From Phaeosaccion multiseriatum (taxonomy: Eukaryota > Ochrophyta, other classes), in contig OZ218951.1 in the NCBI GenBank assembly GCA_965112735.1, positions 2,976,001 through 3,040,000 of the forward strand: a DNA stretch of 64,000 nucleotides, written 5' to 3'. A program made the translations under genes and the position numbers. The notes beneath the pieces are model-generated. The model saw only the letters and a program-made list of their open reading frames with translations. It was not told the origin of the DNA and searched no databases. Below are positions 26,293 through 39,329 of this stretch, one piece after another. Positions within the stretch are counted from its first letter, which is position 1, and each line of letters starts with the position of its first letter.

Positions 26293-29200
26293 ATGTCGAG
26301 CTTGTTAGCAGCAGCGGGGAAGCGGGAGGTGGCAGCGATGAGCGCTGTGGCGCCGTCCATGCAAAGACTGGCCTCCACCCTGTCCTCTTCGCCTTCCCCG
26401 CCGGGCCAGGCCCAGGAGCGTTCTCGGAAGAACTTGCGGGAGGGCCTGGCACAGAGGGAAGAGCGAGCCCTGCTCACCACGGCCTTCTCCTTTCACCGCC
26501 ACGCCTCCGCTGCTGCCGCGGCCTCCGTGCGGCAAACGACGAGGAACATGATCCCCACCCCCGCGCTGTTCAGCAGCAGCAGCAGCAGCGGCGGTGTGGG
26601 TTCCCGCGCAGGAGGGCGCCTGCCTGGAGGCATGATTCTGGCCTCTCCCCTTATGACCGCGTCGAGGAGAGGCATGGCCACTGCTTCGGTGAGACCTGAG
26701 AAGAAGAACAAATTGGCGAACATCTGCCATTTAGTCTATCGAGGGTTTGCGGGGTTGAGAGGGAGGGGAGAGTCTCTGTTTACTTTCTGATCGCTCATGG
26801 CCACCACGCACCAGAGAGATGGGGGAGCTTTCCTTCTCCTTCGGCCCAGGGCTGTCCTCTGTGCACCAGCCATGCCTTGCCCTTGCCCCCTCCTCATCCG
26901 TGAAATCCCTGCCGCCCGTATGCTGCTGCTGCTGTGGGGCTGGTCTCTCCACGCAGCCACAGCCAACCCCAAAGGAGCTGGAGGCGGATGAGAAGGAGTA
27001 TATCAAGAGCGCTTCCCATTTCAAGCTCTCCACGGCGCCGCACCCCCTGCGCACGCACGACAGCAAGGAGAAGAAGACCCGGGTGGAGACGGCCGCGATG
27101 CAGGCGGGCAACGTCGCACCGGCCACTGGCGACGCCCCGGCGGAGAGGGTTGATTTTTATCAGGAGAAGGACGAGGAAGCGCACATTCCCAAGGGGCTTT
27201 GCCACCTGGAGGTACGATAAAGGGACACCGACAGCGTAGTAGAACAAGACAAGACTGTGTGTCTAGCTTTGCTTTCCCTGCAAGGGGTATGCCACCACTC
27301 TCACCCCCCCTCCCTCAACTCCTCTCTCCCCTTGACGATACCCCTACCTCCATCCCCCCCCCCCCCCCCAATCTCCTACCCCACGCTCCTCACCCACCCC
27401 CTCATCCGGCAGTGGAGCGGGTACGAAAACCCCGTGTGGTCTGCCGAGGAGACCAACGCCGTCAAAGTAACTCACAAGCAGCCGGAGGACTTCTCGGACC
27501 GAGTGGCCCTAGGGTTGGTCAGGGTCCTGCGTACGTCCTTCGACTACATCGCAGGCTTCAAGACGGGGCCCGTGAGCGAGGACAAGTACCTGCTCCGCTG
27601 CATCATTCTGGAGACGGTGGCGGGCATCCCGGGCATGGTGGCGGGGTCCATAAGACATCTACAAAGTCTTCGTAGTATGAAGAGAGATCACGGATGGGTG
27701 AGTGAGTGAGTGAGGAAATGAAGAGAATAAAGAAAAATGTATGAGTGAGTGACGAGTAAGGGAGTGAGCGAGTGACGAGGGAGTGAGTGAGTGAGTGAGT
27801 GAGGGATCGAGTACGTGAGTGAGTGAGTGAGTGAGTGAGTAAGGGAGTGAGCGAGTGAGTAAGGGAGTGAGTGAGTGAGTGGGTGAGTGAGGGATCGAGT
27901 TTGGGAGTGAGTGAGTGAGTGAGTGAGTGGGTGAGTGAGTGATTAAGGGAGTGCGTGAGTGATGTGATGTGATTGAGTTGTGTGCCTTGTGTGGGCTGGT
28001 TAGAGCGCGGATGATGAGCACAAGACAGAGGGAGGGGAGCCGAGGCTTGGAAGATAACCATGGCGGAACCCCTCGTTGGGTCGCCGGTCGAAGGATGTCG
28101 CACATGCTGCTGTACCGCACCGACGCAGAGCGGCACGGGAAAGGAGTCATGTTCTCTGCACACGTCCTTCGCGCGACCCACAGCACACTCCCCCCCTTCG
28201 TCAATCGACTTACTCACCTCCGCATCCATCTATCTTCACGTCCTGCCATGAACCCCTCCCCTGCCCGCTTTCCCTACCCCACTTGTTGCCTCTCTACCTC
28301 CCTTCCGTGATGCTGCCCATCCATGTGCGTGGTGTGCAGATTCACACTCTGCTTGAAGAGGTACGTTTCCCCATGCGTTGGTGAGAGCAAGTCCACCTTT
28401 AGTCTCTGGTGTGTAAACACTCGTCCTGCAGCTGGTGGGGACTGCTGCTGCCATGTTCTTGCTGCGCCTCGGGCTCCTGCGCCCATCTATTGCAGGAGGC
28501 TTTGAGCAAAAAACGCAAATGCCGCTGACCTCCTGCTTGACGCCTTGGCACACACTCACATATGCACACATACGTACACCCCCTCTAGGCTGAGAACGAA
28601 AGGATGCACCTCCTGACCTTCCTCAAACTCAAGCGCCCCGGACCACTCATGCGATTCAGCGTCTTGGTTGCCCAAGTGAGTGCGTGCGTGTCGCGTGCGC
28701 GTGGTGCCAGTGTTTGTCGGCCTGTCACAGATGGGTGCCTGTCTTTCTTGTGTCTGTCTGTCTGCCTGACTCTCTCTCCCTCTCCCTCTCCCTCTCCCTC
28801 TCCCTCTCGGTATCATGCTCCCATCCTCCATCTGCACCCCCTTCAGGGAGTTGGGTGGAACGTGTTGTTCTTTCTTTACCTCATGAACCCCAAAATCGTC
28901 CATCGCACGGTCGGCTACATTGAAGTAAGTACATCAACATGTGTAGCAGTGTAGCTCCTCCGCAGCCCAGCACACAGCTCGGCCGAACAGCCCCCAAGCT
29001 CTATGAGCAACTACGTCCACCGATTCGCTCTGTTGGCTCACCCACCCCACACACACACCCTACATGCCTCTATTTGCCGCGTGTTTGTCTTTGCCTGCGT
29101 CTGCCCATGTGCTCTTTGTGTGCCTTTGCCCTCTGCAGGAGGAAGCGGTGCACACCTACACCGTGCTGCTCGAGGACATTGACAACGGAAAGCTCCCTCT

Positions 29201-30001
29201 CTTCGAGAATCTTGACGCGCCAATGGTACGTGCGAGCGCGGGTACTTACGTGCCCGGCCGGCGGGAGCGATCGAGGGAGGCAGAGAGTGGTCCCCTCCTT
29301 TGGTCGGCTCTAGCTGGACATCATGCCTGGGCCTGCTCGCACAAGTATCTGGAACCCTTTGAAGTGGATCCACTCTCTCATACCAATCACTCCCAACGCA
29401 ATCGCCTTACTCCCCTCCCCTCCCCTCCTCTCCCCTCCCCTGCAGATCTCCAAGAACTACTGGAAGCTCGGCGAGGACGCGAAGTTTCGCGAGCTCATCC
29501 TGTCCATCCGAGCAGATGAGGCCAACCACCGATTGGTAAGTACTAGCAGTGTCTGCTTTCATCCTACCACTGACTGGCGCTCTGACTTTACGACCGAGCC
29601 AAAGACAGCTGCGAAGCTGACTCCCTCCTCATGCGGATGTACTTACGTCGACACGGATGTTTAGACTGGGTCGAAAAAGACTCCTGCCCATCCCCCTCCC
29701 TGCTGCTGCCTCGCGCCTCACCACCTCCATCTCACCCCCTCCCGCACCCCCCCCCCCCCTCCCCCTCTCTCTCCTCTCCCCTTATCCCGTCCCCACCCCT
29801 GTTATGAAGGTGAACCACACCTTCGCGGACCTGCACGCGAACTTCAAGGAGAACGATGTGAACCCTTTCCTGATCCACGAGACCGTCGAGAAGCACGAAA
29901 AGAGCACGGTGGAGCAGAGCGACGGCCGCGTGTCCGATCCCCTGACCAGTGGCAAGGCGGGCAACAAGGCCCAGACGGGAAGTGTGGAGCCGCAAAAGTA
30001 A
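26293..30001 (+). CDS. AOX: mitochondrial alternative oxidase
   Basis: Nine exons join in phase: 26293-26688, 26957-27211, 27413-27697, 28340-28360, 28589-28675, 28847-28924, 29139-29225, 29446-29535 and 29810-30001, giving 496 residues. The enzyme oxidises ubiquinol and reduces oxygen to water at the inner mitochondrial membrane without pumping protons. The di-iron ligand motifs are all present: LET (Glu284), NERMH (Glu323, His326), EEAVHTY (near Glu375-376) and RADEANH (Glu428, His431). The long N-terminus is Arg/Ser/Ala-rich with few acidic residues, as in a mitochondrial presequence. A C-terminal extension after the last ligand is longer than in many homologues. Exon 4 is a 21-nt microexon. 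The donor after exon 3 runs into a long GTGA repeat. Confidence 0.95.
27698..27965 (+). repeat. (GTGA)n repeat starting at a splice donor of AOX
   Basis: From the donor gtgagtgagtgag of AOX exon 3, a degenerate gtga/gagt tetranucleotide tract continues for about 265 bp. Confidence 0.9.
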
Positions 30002-31037
30002 CCCTGCTTACTTCTTCAGAACGCCGCCCAACTTGTCGCGTGCCCGTCACCCACAAGTGTTCAAGGAGAGGACTGCACAATGGCAAAGACGCTCTTGACA
30101 GCAGAAGAGAGATAGAGAGAAGGAGCTTTGGTATGTGCGTGTGTGTGTGTGTGTCCTTCTGGGTGCAGATCTTACTGAGCAAAGAGCGGCATGGGGCCAG
30201 CAGCGGAGCAGCCAGGCCCTGCCCGAAGAGGAGACATAGGAGGAGGAGGAGGAGGAGGAGGAGGAGGAGGAGGAGGAGGAAGGGGAGGAGGAGGAGGAAG
30301 GGGAGGGCGGATGGCGGAGCTCAAAGTGGCGTGCGTGCGTGTGTATCCTTTCAAAGGTGTTGCTATGCCTGCTGTGACGTAAGTATCTTCATTTCCTTTG
30401 TCATTTTTGTAAAATTTGAGTTCCCCTTGGCCTTGGAGGGGGGGGATTCAAGCACCTCCCACCTTACTTGGTACTGCTTATAATAATCATAACCATTGCG
30501 TTGCCGCATTTTGAGCGCAGAATTGATATTCAAAGCATCCAGAAGAAAAAAGAAGGAGAAAGAAAAACTCAAGTACTCGGGGTGTTGGTGCAGCGAGTCG
30601 CTGTCGTCGCCCCCCTGTGAGTGCACGGGTTGCACCCTGCTTTGCAGGTCCAGCAGCCACTGCCCCACGCTCTGTCTCACACTCTGAGCCTCGCTCCACC
30701 AGCTCCGAGAAGCCCTCCCACCCCCCTTCCCCCTCCTCCTCCTCCTCCTCCTCCTCCTCCTCCTCCTCCTCCTCCTCCTCCTCCTCCTCCTCCTCCTCCT
30801 CCTCCTCCTCCTCCTCCTCCTCCTCCTCCTCCTCCTCCTCCTCCTCCTCCTCCTCCTCCTCCTCCTCCTCCTCCTCCTCCTCCTCCTCCTCCTCCTCCTC
30901 CTCCTCCTCCTCCTCCTCCTCCTCCTCCTCCTCCTCCTCCTCCTCCTCCTCCTCCTCCTCCTCCTCCTCCTCCTCCTCCTCCTCCTCCTAGCGCCATCTG
31001 TGAGAGTACCCTTTTTCCAATCCCTCATACAGACATC
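30002..31037. other. intergenic between AOX and FDH, with a large CTC tract
   Basis: This holds the 3' end of AOX and the presumed FDH promoter. GGA repeats at 30239-30300 and the CTC tract at 30732-30988 fill much of it. No coding exon was supported; long open frames are repeat products. Confidence 0.6.
30732..30988 (+). repeat. (CTC)n microsatellite, about 86 copies
   Basis: About 257 bp of pure ctc triplets ending 50 bp before the FDH start codon. The complementary strand is an uninterrupted purine (GGA) tract. Confidence 0.97.
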
Positions 31038-34000
31038 ATGCTCCGCCTCGCGAGCCGAACCGGGCCTCGTCTTGGCCGCTTCCTGCACTCCTCTGCCAAG
31101 CGGCAGGCGAACGTTCTTCTCGGTACGTGCGGAGCTAGTAACACGGCTCCGGCGAAGCTCCGCTAACTGTTCCCGCTCTCTTGTTCCTGCTTGAATCAGC
31201 GCTGTACCCTGACCCAAAGACCGGGTATCCACCGAAGGTACGAAGGTAGTTGAGTCGAGGGAGCCATGATGGGCCTCCTTTGTAACAGAACTATACTCAT
31301 CTTTCCTCCTCCACCCAAGAACGCTATCTTAAATTTCCGCCGCAAAGCTCGACTTGATCATCCCCACTCCCTTGTACCCGTCAGTACGCTCGAGACGACA
31401 TTCCCCACATCTCAGGCTACGCCGATGGACAGCTCGCGCCTCCTCTCGGTGAGTCAAACGCAGCCCGTTATCAGGAGCGCGGGCGGTTCTTCCCTCACAT
31501 ACTCTTCTGACTCCTCTCTCAACCCCTGTCCGATGACCGTCGTGGGGAACATCCTTCCCAAGGCGATGTGGCCTTCAAGCCTGGGGAGCTGCTCGGCTGC
31601 GTGAGCGGAGAGCTAGGCCTGCGCCAGTACCTGGAGGCGCAGGGCCACTCCCTCGTCGTCACGGATGACAAGTGCGTGAGGAACAGCGGACATCTGTACC
31701 TCTACCTACACAAACAAACCCTTACTGGCCGGTGCTCTCTCTGTCTCTCTGTCTCTCTGTCTCTCTCTCTCTCGCTGGCCTCCCTCGTCGGGCTCTCTCA
31801 GGGACGGCCCCGACAGCGCCTTCGAGCGCGAGCTGGTGGACGCCGACGTGGTAATCAGCCAGCCCTTCTACCCCGCCTACATTACCCGCGAGAGACTGAA
31901 CAAGGCCCCCAAGCTCAAGCTCGCCATCACCGCAGGCATCGGCTCAGGTTACTCCTCCCCCCATCCACGTCTCTGAGCAAGTCCTCCCATCCCACTCTCC
32001 GAACGATACAAGAGCCTTGACGTCGCCCCCTACCACTCTTCTCCTGCTTACCTCTTTGCCGATCAATTGCTTGCATGTGCTGTGTGCGCATGTGCCGCTA
32101 CACCGCCGTCCCACACGCAGACCATGTGGACCTGGAGGCCGCCGCTGAGCGCAAAGTCGATGTCGCCGAGGTCACTTGGTGCAACAGGTGGTTGCTTGTG
32201 TAGCTCTCTCTCGCTCTCTCTCTCGACTATACCATACCGGGCCGGACGTCACTATACGGAGGCTCCACTAGCTACCTGCCTCTCCTCCTGCTTCTGCTCC
32301 TACTCCTGTGCCTCAGATGCGTCCTGGCTAGTGTTATCTGCTGTACAGCTTGCTACCAGCCCTGTGCCGCGCCTGATCCAACATGCCTTTCGCCTCATTC
32401 CCCCCGCACCCCACTTTGCCGTGTCGGAATACGACGTTGTTCCTGAGAACAGCATCAGCGTGGCCGAACATGTGGTGATGATGATACTCGGCCTTGTCCG
32501 TAACTACATCCCGAGGTAGGCCGCCGGCTCTGCTGACTTGACTGCCATGCTGGCAGGGGGCAAAAAGGAGCATGTTTCTGTCTTTAACTCTCTCTACTGA
32601 CAGGCTGCGTGTGCTGCCCTTGCGTCGCTTCTCGATTGGACGGTCGCTTCGCCACTCATCTTTGCTTTCTCGCCACCCCACCCTCCACACTCCCTCGCGG
32701 CCGTTTGTATGGCTCGGACGGTGTGCGCGCTCGAATTACCCACCACAGCCACGGACAGATTCTGAGCGGAGGATGGAACATCGCCGACTGGTAAGTAGAC
32801 AGAGCTTACCGCAGCTTCCCTTGCAGTGCATGGGAGCGGACCTCGCCTCACGATGCTCTGTTTGCCTTCCCCTTCCCTCGCGGCCTGTGCGCGTAGCGTG
32901 TCCCGCGCGTACGACCTGGAGGGCATGAAGGTGGGCACGGTGGCTGCGGGGAGGATTGGGCTGGCGGTGCTCCGCCGTCTTCAACCCTTTGGCTGCGAGC
33001 TACACTATAGTGATAGGCACAGGCTCCCGCAGGAGGTGAGGAGAGGCAATCAGTCAAGCAGATTGGTGTGTGGATAGAGAGACGCGGGACACTCCCAGCG
33101 AGAGACGGGCTAAGCGCCTTACGTGGAACCAGGCGCCACACCGACCGACCCCATGGCCGATACTTCTTCGCATCGCCCTCCCCCCCCCCGCCCTCCCCCG
33201 ACAAGTCTTCCTCCCTTTGTGTGCCATTTGACCGCTCACTCTTAGCCGCACCCATACCTCCCCTTCCTCCTGCCGTGCCCTGCATGACTCATGACTCACA
33301 GATGGAGGAGGAGCTGGGGCTGAAGTACCACTCCTCAGTGCACGACATGGTACGTGATATGGACGTGGTGACCATCAACTGCCCCCTCCACCCGGGCACC
33401 GAGGGACTCTTCGACGCGGGGCTCATCGAGGAGATGAAGCGTGGAGCCTACCTCGTCAACACCGCACGGGCCAAGATCTGCGATCGGGATGTGAGTAGTA
33501 GTAGAAGGAGGTATTTGGGCAGGGTAGGGGTGTATTGGAGGGAGATGGCTCGCTCGTCCCGCGGTATGGAGCGTCGAATGGCGTCGACGCAACTCTTCCC
33601 AGCCGCGTCTTCAACAGCCCCTTGAAGCCTCGTCTCCTGTTCTTGCCCCTTGTCTTCCTCCTACACACACTGGATGCATACACGTATAGCTATGCGGCGG
33701 TAACCCTCCTCGCACTCTCTACTGCTGCCCTGCCCTCCGTGTCGCCTTGTCCTCTGCCCTCACCCCAAGGCCGTGGTGTCTGCCCTGTCCTCGGGTCAAC
33801 TGGCGGGCTACGCCGGCGACGTATGGTGCGTAGCAAGCGGTTCTATCTCGGACCCAACCATCCAATGAGCGGCATCGTGACTCTCTTCTTCGTCGCTCAG
33901 TCTTTGTTGTTCACTCACTCGACTCCGGCGGGGGCTCTACCTCGGCATCCCTCCCGCCGCCTCGTCGCCCACAGGTTCCCGCAGCCCGCTCCGAAGGACC

Positions 34001-35713
34001 ACCCTTGGCGGACGATGCCCAATCATGGAATGGTGCGTGCGTGCGTAGGGGCAAGCAAATCCGCTGCTTTGAATCGCCTAGCTACGTGAAGGCAACACCG
34101 CTTCCCCTGTTGTCTTGCCCTGCCGCATCGACACGCTTTGCTTGCCCTGACCTCCAAGCTGTACACACCCCTCTACCCCTTCGCGCGCACAGACACCCCA
34201 CACCAGCGGAACCACCCTTAGCGCACAGGTAGGGTCCCCTCTCTCCTTTCCTCTGTCCTCTCCTCCTCCCCTCTCTCCTCCCTCTCTCCTCCCCTCTCTC
34301 CTCCCCTCTCTCCTCCCCTCTCTCCTCCCTCTCCCCTCCCCTCTCTCCTCCCCTCTCTCCTCCCCTCTCTCCTCCCCTCTCTCCTCCCTCTCCCCTCCCC
34401 TCTCTCCTCCCCTCTCTCCTCCCCTCTCTCCTCCCCTCTCTCCTCCCCTCTCTCCTCCCCTCTCTCCTCCCCTCTCTCCTCCCCTCTCTCCTCCCCTCTC
34501 TCCTCCCCTCTCTCCTCCCCTCTCTCCTCCCCTCTCTCCTCCCCCCTCTCCTCCCCTCTCTCCTCCCCTCTCTCCTCCCCTCTCTTCTCCCCTCTCTCCT
34601 CCCCTCTCTCCTCCCCTCTCTCCTCCCGCCTCTCCTCCCGTCTCTCCTCCCCCCTCTCCTCCCCCCTCTCCTCCCTCTCTCCTCCCCTCTCTCCTCCCCT
34701 CTCTCCTCCCCTCTCTCCTCCCCCCTCTCCTCCCCTCTCTCCTCCCCTCTCTCCTCCCGCTCTCCTCCCCTCTCTCCTCCCCTCTCTCCTCCCCTCTCTC
34801 CTCCCCTCTCTTCTCCCCTCTCTCCTCCCCCCTCTCCTCCCTCTCTCCTCCCCTCTCTCCCGTGCCCGACGACACTCCCTTCCACTCGAGTCACAGCGCC
34901 CCTGTGCCCCTCTTGCTCTGTTGCTTGCTTCGTGGCTGTGGCTGGCCCCTTGTTACAGACACGCTACGCTGCCGGCACGAAGGAGATCCTCGAGTCATTC
35001 TTCGGCGGCAAGGTACATGAGACCCACACACAGCCAGTGCAAGCTCAGTCAGTGTTGCTTGGAGGCACGCCTGCCCCCCCCCCTTGCCCCCCCCCCCCCC
35101 TCCCTCCACCGATACTATCCACCCCCTACCCGTCGAGACCACCGCCAAGGGGCGCAGCCAAAGGAGGAAGAAGCGAATGGAGGGAGAGACACCTTCGGCC
35201 GAGGCTCCGATTCAACGCTTTCTTTGTCATCTCTTGCTCTGGCTGCGCTCTTTGAGTGCTTCTTTCTTCCCTTCCTGTCTTGCCAGGAGTTGCCGTCGTC
35301 CTCTCGCTCTCCTAACTCGCTCAACCCAGCCTCTTCCTTTTGCTCCTTCACTGCTTTGCTGCTCCGGACTTGGCTGTTTCCGACACCCTGCTGCTGGCCT
35401 GGCCTTGATGATATGTCAACAACCCCCCCTCGCGACCACTCCAGCCTATTCGGGAGGAGTATCAGGTGCGAGCTCAGCGCCCTCTAGCTACAAGCCGAGT
35501 CAGTCAGTCAGGCCTGCCTGGGGTCGGCCATCACAGTCTCTTCCCTACTACAACACTACAACTGCCCAAGTGACGCAGTGCTTGCTTGTTGCTTTTCACT
35601 TGCTTGTGCCTCGACTCGTCCCCCCCCCATCGAAGATACTGACGGATGGAAAGCTCGCTGGAGCGGGGGCCCATTCCTACAGCGAAGGGAACGCGACGAA
35701 GGGCGCCATCTGA
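31038..35713 (+). CDS. FDH: NAD-dependent formate dehydrogenase, mitochondrial
   Basis: Sixteen exons join in phase: 31038-31122, 31200-31237, 31385-31448, 31563-31671, 31802-31947, 32121-32187, 32453-32515, 32749-32790, 32897-33035, 33302-33490, 33770-33825, 33975-34032, 34193-34228, 34959-35012, 35445-35465 and 35636-35713. The product is 414 residues. It oxidises formate to CO2 and makes NADH. The first 25 residues ([20 protein letters not shown]) look like a mitochondrial presequence. Seen motifs: NAD site [26 protein letters not shown], the Arg-bearing [29 protein letters not shown] and [12 protein letters not shown] with the catalytic His355. The C-terminal [15 protein letters not shown] is diagnostic of FDH. 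The AAGRIG form of the nucleotide site and the sequence around it resemble bacterial FDHs. Exon 15 is a 21-nt microexon. Intron 13 contains a 600-bp minisatellite. Confidence 0.95.
34240..34860 (+). repeat. TCTCCTCCCC minisatellite in FDH intron 13
   Basis: About 620 bp made of a 10-bp unit, tctcctcccc, and shortened or substituted variants, some arranged in larger repeated blocks. It fills most of the intron and is pure pyrimidine on the coding strand. Confidence 0.95.
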
Positions 35714-35847
35714 GTCCAGGAGCGAGAGAGCAGGAGAGAGCTCGCGCGACAGGGATCGAGCGAGAGAGAGACCGAAGACAGAAGGGGACAACAAAGAAAG
35801 AACTATTTATAATATATGTATTAACAGCAAGAGGACAGGACAGCGGC

Positions 35848-35895
<48 letters not shown>

Positions 35896-36389
35896 TCATC
35901 ACACACACAGATCATCACACACACACACACACACACACCTGCAACATGGAGAAGCAGAGATGAGACGGGAGGTGGAAGTAGAAGAGGTGAGAGCAACGCA
36001 AGGGATGCTCACCTGGGCAGTCAAGGCGGGGGGGGGGGGGGCGTCCGTCTGTGTATGAAGTGAGGGACCTCCCTAGGTTGGAAGGGACGCACGCGCCCAC
36101 AACATCGACTTTGGCTCGTCTTCAAAAATCGACACTCTCTACTTTTCCCAAATTCTTCCTCTCCCCTCTCGCTCTCGCTGAGTGTGCATTTTCCCTGCTG
36201 TTAGCGCTGCTGGGGCCTTGTGTTTCGTCAATTGTATATGATCATTAGAATGATGGAGAAGAGAGAGTAGAGCAGAAAGTAGGAGACAACTCTTTCGGAA
36301 GTGGTGGGCCAAGGTGGGGAGAGATGAGAGAAGCTGAGAACCATCGTGGGAGGAAAAAGGATCAAACGGACGTGGGCGGCCAAGGAAGG
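35714..36389. other. intergenic between FDH and the GT14 gene
   Basis: Contains an aataaa-free 3' region of FDH, a CA microsatellite at 35850-35938, and the presumed GT14 promoter. No supported exon. Confidence 0.5.
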
Positions 36390-38809
36390 ATGGGTCCCTT
36401 GGGCCACAGATGGGCCGTCTTTGCCGCGGCCATACTCGTGGTCATGGGGTTCATGGTGCAGCAGCAGTGGCAAGAGGGACAGCAGAAGCAGCAGAGAGGC
36501 GATTTGGCACCAGCAGGAGTAACGGAGGGGAGGGGGGGAGAGGAGGGCTTGGGACTGCAGGCCGGGGCTCAGGGCAGCCGTAGACTGGGCCTGAGAGAGT
36601 TCTTCGGCTTTAAGAAGGCGAAGGAAGGGTAAGCATCATTGCCAGCGAGCGGCGTGGGGAGGTGTTTAGTTCCTGACTGACACTGTGTGTGCTCCTCTGT
36701 CTGGGAGAAAGGGGCCAGGGAGGGCTGCCTCTACCACTGCTGGTCGTGAGCAGCATTCCGGACAGTGTGTGTACCATGCTGGCTGCATTCAAGCGTGAAA
36801 GGGTAGATGGTGGCAAGGGAAGGTCGCACAAGCAAGGGGAGCTGAGATTTACTGTTCTTTGGATGCTATCTGTGCCTTCACTGGAGAGATGGGAATGGGG
36901 AAGAGGTAGTGAATGGCTACATTTCTTGCATGCTGGTGCTCAGCTTATTGTTTGTCAAGGGGTGAGTATATGGACCGTACATGAGCAGGAAGCTGCTAAA
37001 ATCCCAAATGGTCATGCACTGGGGCTGACTGTGGACTACATTGTGCTTGCATGCCCTCTGGTACTGGTCTCTCCGCCTCTTCCTCTCTTCAGGCCATCGG
37101 AGATCCTTGGGACGGTCCCTGCCGTGGTGAAGCCAACCGACAATAACCCCAACGCTAGAATCGCATACCTCATTATGGGAACAGGCGAAGGAGACGTCCC
37201 CAAAATCTCCAAGCTGCTGAGCAGAATACACCACGCGGACAATCTCTACCTCATTCATCTCGATAAGAAAACACCACAGGTCAGTCAGTGAGTGAGTGAA
37301 CGAGTGTGTGAGTGGGGTGAGTGAGTGGAGTGAGTGGAGTGAGTGAGTCAGTGAGTGAGTAGAGTGAGTGAGTGAGTGAGCAAGTGAGTAAGTGAGTGAG
37401 TGAGTGAGTGAGTAAGCGAGTGAGTGAGTAAGTGAGTGAGTAAGTGAGTGAGTGAGTAGAGTGAGTGAGTGAGTAAGTAAGTGAGTGAGTGAGTGAGTAG
37501 AGTGAGTGAGTGAGTAAGTGAGTGAGTGAGTGAGTGAGTTAGTGAGTGAGTAAGTGAAGGGGGAGTCGCGTCGTGTACAGAGAGAATGATTGGGGGAGGG
37601 GGAGGCTGTGTCTCAGCTTTTCAAATACCCCCCCCCCCTCTCTATCTATCAGGTCGACATTGACGTTATGCGGACGCTGTTGTCGCCATACGAAAATGCC
37701 CAGCTTCTGGAGCCGGCGCTGACAGTATCATGGGGGGTGAGTGAGTGAGGCAGTGAGTGAAGTAGTCACGCCATCAACACCCAACAAAGTCATGGGGACC
37801 GAGTGGGTCATGGACACACCGCCATCTGTGTATCGTATCACCAGCTGACCCGGCACACCTGACTTATAGTGGAGTAATGGAAGATCCATCTCTCAGTCAG
37901 CGCAACTACACAGGAAATTCCCTCCTCTGAGACGTTTTGCTCTCTCCTGTTTTCCTTCCCCCCCTCCCCTCTCTCGCCCACTCCTCTCCCTCTCCCCACC
38001 TCTCTCCCCCTCCGCCTCCAATGCTCCCCTCCTCCTCCTCCTCCTCCTCCTCCTCCTCCTCCTCCTCCTCCTCCTCCTCCTCCTCCTCCTCCTCCTTCTC
38101 CCTCCTCCCTCCCTCCTCCCTCCCTCCTCCCTCCCTCCTCCCTCCTCCTCCTCCTCCTCCTCCTCCTCCTCCTCCCTCCCCCCTCCCTCCTCCCTCCCTC
38201 CTCCCTCCCTCCTCCCCCTCGCCCCGCTGGATTGTGTTCTGTCCTGACAGGGCTTTTCCGTGACACTGACCGCGTTGTTCGGAATGGGTGCAGCGCTGAG
38301 TATGTCGGACAAGTGGGACTACTTTATTAACCTCAGTGGTGAGAGTGTGTGTACGTGTGTCGCTTGCGTAGATAGAGCCCCCACAGGAGAAGCGAGCGAG
38401 GGAGGGGGGTGTTACTGTCCCGGGCTAGCTTCCGCCCCACTACTTCCCATCCATTGCCATATTGCTCATTGCCTCTTCTGGTTTGGAGCCGGATTTGCCA
38501 ACTGTCCCGTGTTGAGTTCCTTTGCCCTCTGTTTTCTCTCCTCTCTCTTCTCTTCGGTGCTTGCCTTGACTTGCCTTGCCTTGCCTTGGCGTGTAGCGTC
38601 GGACTTTCCTCTTATGCGACAGGAAGAGATTATGGGCATTCTTGGCAAGTACAAGAACTCGGGCATTAGCTTCATGAAGGTAAGGGGAAGGGAAGCAAGA
38701 CGCTCCGATGCTGGTGCTGGGGCTGGTGCTAGCGAGGGAAGGGGAGTTGTAGAATAGTATTATGGTAGTAAGTAGTAGTAGAAGGAGGAGGAGGAGGAGT
38801 AGTAGTAGC

Positions 38810-38853
<44 letters not shown>

Positions 38854-39013
38854 CAGTAGTAGTAGCAGTAGTAGTAGCAGTAGTAGTAGAATTTAGGGGG
38901 GGGGATAAGTTGTCCCACTCGTCTCGCGTGACTCGCCTGTCTATCTGTCGGTCTTTCTGCCGACCTGTCTGTCTTTATACCGATCTGTCTGTCTGTCTGT
39001 CTGTCTGCCTGTG

Positions 39014-39076
<63 letters not shown>

Positions 39077-39203
39077 GTGTCTGTTTGTCTGTTTGTCTGT
39101 GTGTCTGTCTGTGTGTCTGTCTGTCTGTCTGTCTGTCTATCTGTCTGTCTGCCTACCTGTCTGTCTGTCTGTCTATCTATCCATCCATCTACCTGTCTGT
39201 CTA

Positions 39204-39248
<45 letters not shown>

Positions 39249-39298
39249 GGTCTGTCTGTCTGTCTGTCTGTGTGTCTGTGTGTCTGTCTGTCTGTCTG

Positions 39299-39329
<31 letters not shown>

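Noticed and set aside
30363-31232. Poly-Arg and poly-Pro frames before FDH
   Set aside because: Products of the CTC repeat; no conserved sequence or splice support.
36689-37092. Open frame continuous with GT14 exon 2
   Set aside because: The shorter exon with a good acceptor at 37092 joins exon 1 in phase and begins at the usual place for the family. The extra sequence looks intronic.
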